DNA of 53,964 nucleotides from Alistipes sp. (GTDB lineage Bacteria > Bacteroidota > Bacteroidia > Bacteroidales > Rikenellaceae): assembly GCA_017398045.1 (NCBI GenBank), contig JAFQHI010000012.1:1-53964 (forward strand), in the 5' to 3' direction. The notes beneath the pieces are model-generated. The model saw only the letters and a program-made list of their open reading frames with translations. It had not been told where the DNA came from and did not search any database. A program made the position numbers and the translations under genes. Shown in pieces: positions 51,634-53,964 of this stretch. The stretch's first letter is position 1, and each line of letters starts with the position of its first letter.

Positions 51634-51665
51634 GACGCGCCCCAGCGAGGGTTGCGTCTTTTTTT
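51634..51665 (+). terminator. Terminator after tRNA-Arg
   Basis: GACGC (51634-51638) pairs with GCGTC (51654-51658), with an inner CCC/GGG pair, followed by seven T. Confidence 0.7.
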
Positions 51666-51855
51666 ATCCTTTTCATTCACCCGCTTGTCTTCGTGTGCCT
51701 CGTTTGCTCACCGCTTCGGCCTTCTCCTCGTTCTCCTCTTCAGCCTCTTTCTCTTCGGCCCTCTTCATCTTCGGCCTCCGCACCGCTCGTCTCTCGTTCC
51801 CTCACTTTTTCCTACCGCCGCATCGGCTCATGCCACTTGCGGAGCATCTACCTTG

Positions 51856-51863
51856 CAAAGATA
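51856..51863 (-). promoter_or_regulatory. -7 box TATCTTTG with no known gene
   Basis: This exact TAnnTTTG match on minus would start transcription through the purine-rich half of the spacer towards the tRNA. Confidence 0.35.
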
Positions 51864-52158
51864 ATAAAAAATTCGGGTTATACAATAGTTTATAGGATTT
51901 TCGGCTCTTTTTATGGCCAATCGGCACGAATGCCGATAACTCATTATCAAACAGCCCGAAACACCGCTGCTTGCAATTTGAAAGCAGCGGCAACGCAACA
52001 ATCCCGCAAAATTTGGCATTTTCCTAAAACACGTATCAATCTTCAAAATAAATTATTTGTCATTTTCATATATCAGACAAGAAATTATGCCGTTTAATCG
52101 CCATTATCGCGCATTAAAAAAATATCAAAAACAGATAACATACAAACCATATATCTGT

Positions 52159-52166
52159 TAACTTTG
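52159..52166 (+). promoter_or_regulatory. -7 box TAACTTTG for C10 protease gene
   Basis: This exact TAnnTTTG match gives a leader of about 70 nt before the ATG at 52239. Confidence 0.6.
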
Positions 52167-52238
52167 CAATAGACAAAATAGCCAAATTTGCAGAAAAACT
52201 AACAAATTAGCATTACCGCTTAACAACAACTTTAGCCA

Positions 52239-53525
52239 ATGAAAAAAATTATCTACCTATTTGCCTTTGCCGCCCTCTTTGTGGCGTGTGAGAAGGAGGA
52301 GATGTCCACACCGCCCCTTTCGGTTGAAGACCCCCTTGCCGAGGTCATTCGCATTGCACAAGAGGGTGCAGCCCTGTTGGACGATGCGCAAACCCGCTCC
52401 GTCGTAGCCCGTCGCATCGACCGTAGCAGCATCAGCTGCAAAATCAATCCGGCCACCCGTGCGGGCGAGGCCGATGACACGCTCTACTATGTGGTCAATT
52501 ATGCCGACAACGCAGGTTTCGCCATCGTCTCGGCCGATGAGAACGCCTCCGATGGCGCACGTTTGATTGCCGTCACCGAATCGGGCAGTTACACCGCCGG
52601 CGAAAAGACCGAAAACGAAGGGTTTAATATGTATGTCGATATGTTATCAGCATATTTCGGTGAACCATCAAATAAGGATTCATTGTTACTCATACAACCA
52701 AGCCCTGAATACATGGGGGACTCCATTACAGAATACACCTCCTATGAATATTCCGAATAGGAAAGCGTAGGTCCGTTAGTTTCTGTTAAGTGGGGACAAG
52801 GGACTCCGTATAACACATATTGTTTCACCCCTAATAATATTCAAGCTCCAGCAGGCTGCGTTGCGACGGCAATAGCGCAAATAATGACAGCTCACAAATT
52901 TCCGCAGCAACTCGCATTAACCTACGACCCACACAACGGACAATCATTGACACTAAATTGGAATCTAATGCAAACTCATGTGTCAAGTAGCAGCTGTTCT
53001 TCCATGATATGCAATCACGATATGATTGCAAAGATGTTTAGACAAATAGGTGATTTATCACAAATGGAGTATGACGAACACATAAGCACCGCACTTCCAG
53101 CAGATGTTGCGACTGCATTCAGAGCGTTAGGATATCAATGTAGTGATATACAATCATACGCTTGGACTTTAGTTCGCGATAACCTAGACATAGCATTACC
53201 TGTTTTTATGGGCGGGTTCTATAATAACAATGGCTATATCATGGGCGGACACGCTTGGGTTGTTGATGGCTACAAATTGCGTTTCCGCTATCTTGTACAC
53301 CACGATTTGTTGTATAATATTAATACAATCCTTGACGAAGTAGAGTATCATTATTTACACATCAACTGGGGGTGGGATGGTCAAAGCAATGGATATTTCA
53401 GAGATGATGTACTAGACCCTAAAGCACCTTATAATTTAGATGAAGGAGAGATGATAGCCAATCAAAACAATTACAACTATTGGCCTCAAATCGTCAAAGA
53501 CATTTACATAAACACAGCTAATTAA
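52239..53525 (+). pseudogene. C10 (streptopain-like) cysteine protease, in-frame TAG at codon 174
   Basis: The frame spans 429 codons including the final stop. Part 1 (52239-52757) is a lipoprotein signal (FVACE) and a Spi-type prodomain (DTLYYVVNYADNAGFAIVSAD, in two parts). Part 2 (52761-53525) is the protease with VKWGQGTPYN, Cys207 in AGCVATAIAQIM, His338 in GGHAWVVDGY and INWGWDGQSNGYF. Both active-site residues are intact and no other stop occurs. Only the TAG at 52758-52760 breaks it, one base away from CAG or GAG. So it is either a very recent pseudogene or needs read-through. The prodomain is GC-rich to about 52620 and the rest AT-rich, which suggests a mosaic gene. Confidence 0.85.
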
Positions 53526-53531
53526 ATTATT

Positions 53532-53964
53532 ATGAAAACCATGAAACACATATTAACCATTTTATTCGCTGCCATGGCACTTGTGGCGTGCAATGACGAT
53601 GACAACATACCATCTTTCACTTCTCTTACTGTTGACCTCGCACTTATAGAAGCAACGGATAGCTACGAAAAGTGCCAGGCCTTAATTGCCTCCGCACCGG
53701 AGTTGGACTATGAGAGTCTTGAGAGAGCCATGCTCGAGGGTGTGGCATACCCCTTGCATTCCTTTCAATACACCGAAAGTGGATGGAAAAAACAAGAATG
53801 TCCGTTTGGGGGAGTGTTTGTCATAGCTTGGATGATTTTCATGCCCGAGAATCGCTATTTCGTCTGTGTGGATAACCCCTCGACCACAGCCATTGACGCC
53901 ATGTATGAAGAACATACCTATTCGCTCGACAAAGAAAAAGGCACATACATCGGAAATGGGAATG
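53532..53964 (+). CDS. Lipoprotein, 3' end beyond window
   Basis: At least 144 codons are open to the window edge. The N-terminus is a lipoprotein signal with lipobox LVAC and an acidic stretch after it (NDDDN). A helical part follows (YEKCQALIASAPELDYESL) and then strands with aromatic residues. No family is recognised. It begins 7 bp after the C10 protease frame, so they are likely co-transcribed. Companion genes of C10 proteases often encode inhibitors, but no Spi-like motif is seen here. ATG at 53541 is an alternative start. Confidence 0.7.
   Translation, partial: MKTMKHILTILFAAMALVACNDDDNIPSFTSLTVDLALIEATDSYEKCQALIASAPELDYESLERAMLEGVAYPLHSFQYTESGWKKQECPFGGVFVIAWMIFMPENRYFVCVDNPSTTAIDAMYEEHTYSLDKEKGTYIGNGN

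Larger units (their letters stand above)
51666..52238. other. 573-bp spacer without a supported gene
   Basis: The left half (51670-51840) is strongly pyrimidine-rich on plus and purine-rich on minus; open frames there are low-complexity and not believed. From about 51860 it turns AT-rich. A minus-strand TATCTTTG at 51856-51863 could drive a short purine-rich RNA leftward, containing a possible 31-codon frame rich in Glu, Lys and Arg (ATG near 51770). A plus-strand TAACTTTG at 52159-52166 serves the protease gene. Confidence 0.5.

Noticed and set aside
51448-52097. Several overlapping short frames around and after the tRNA
   Set aside because: They run through the tRNA or a pyrimidine-rich tract, have low complexity (Ser, Leu, Pro, Phe) and no start signals.

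Overview
The window looks like a stretch of chromosome from a Bacteroidales bacterium, most likely Rikenellaceae/Alistipes. This is an inference from four things. Nearly every promoter carries the Bacteroidetes -7 element TAnnTTTG and Shine-Dalgarno sequences are weak. The coding DNA is GC-rich. Bacteroidetes-only families are present (fused SecDF, HU-CCDC81/SPOR protein, DUF4831, DUF4923, Porin_10, UpxY-type NusG paralogue, PepSY-like lipoproteins). Lipoprotein signals are common. No rRNA, CRISPR array, transposase or prophage was seen. One tRNA gene, tRNA-Arg(CCG), is present.

Layout. 0-8 kb: a Nudix / BamA-like / L,D-transpeptidase operon on the minus strand diverges from an S9 peptidase, followed by a pectate lyase lipoprotein. 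8-12 kb (minus): pssA, a Porin_10 outer-membrane protein, a lytic transglycosylase and an orphan UpxY/NusG paralogue. 12-25 kb (mostly plus): manC-murF, MazG-like pyrophosphohydrolase, OPT peptide transporter, pepT, nadE, a DUF4923 protein, gdhA and a DUF5060 glycoside-hydrolase-like protein, then a sugar nucleotidyltransferase on minus. 25-32 kb (plus): a degenerate M23 protein, dxr, rseP, a lipoprotein, radA, a degenerate SDR and a thioredoxin. 32-40 kb (minus): an AlkD-like protein, DUF4831, the tightly coupled operon ybbR-like-coaE-folP-lolD-trmN6, and secDF. 40-47 kb: an EamA exporter, uvrB, two PepSY-like proteins and a two-component system. 47-51.5 kb (minus): an apparent operon XRE/S24 regulator-ribE-orphan histidine kinase-lgt-SPOR protein-gtrA. 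51.5-54 kb: tRNA-Arg, a 0.6 kb spacer, a C10 (streptopain-like) protease gene interrupted by an in-frame TAG, and a truncated lipoprotein gene. From about 52.62 kb the DNA becomes clearly more AT-rich, which suggests an acquired or recombined segment.

How parts fit together. Cell-envelope work dominates: peptidoglycan (murF, L,D-transpeptidase, lytic transglycosylase, M23-like protein, SPOR protein), lipoprotein and membrane biogenesis (lgt, lolD-like, secDF, rseP, pssA, BamA-like protein) and peptide use (S9 peptidase, OPT transporter, pepT, gdhA). The best regulatory evidence is a shared operator. The same roughly 27-bp element lies at identical spacing from the -7 box of the response-regulator gene and of the PepSY-like gene, so the two-component system probably controls itself and the PepSY pair.

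Intergenic spacers are unusually structured. There are many heptamer (GAATTAA-type or CTTTCAA-type) and 9-10 bp tandem arrays that begin at or next to stop codons. A roughly 60-bp hairpin element occurs twice in opposite orientations with a compensatory base change. A GC-rich spacer with alternative stems lies before pepT. Two genes (uvrB and the response regulator) have -7 boxes only 4 nt from ATG, which implies leaderless mRNAs. All functions come from reading motifs and context. No database search was run.
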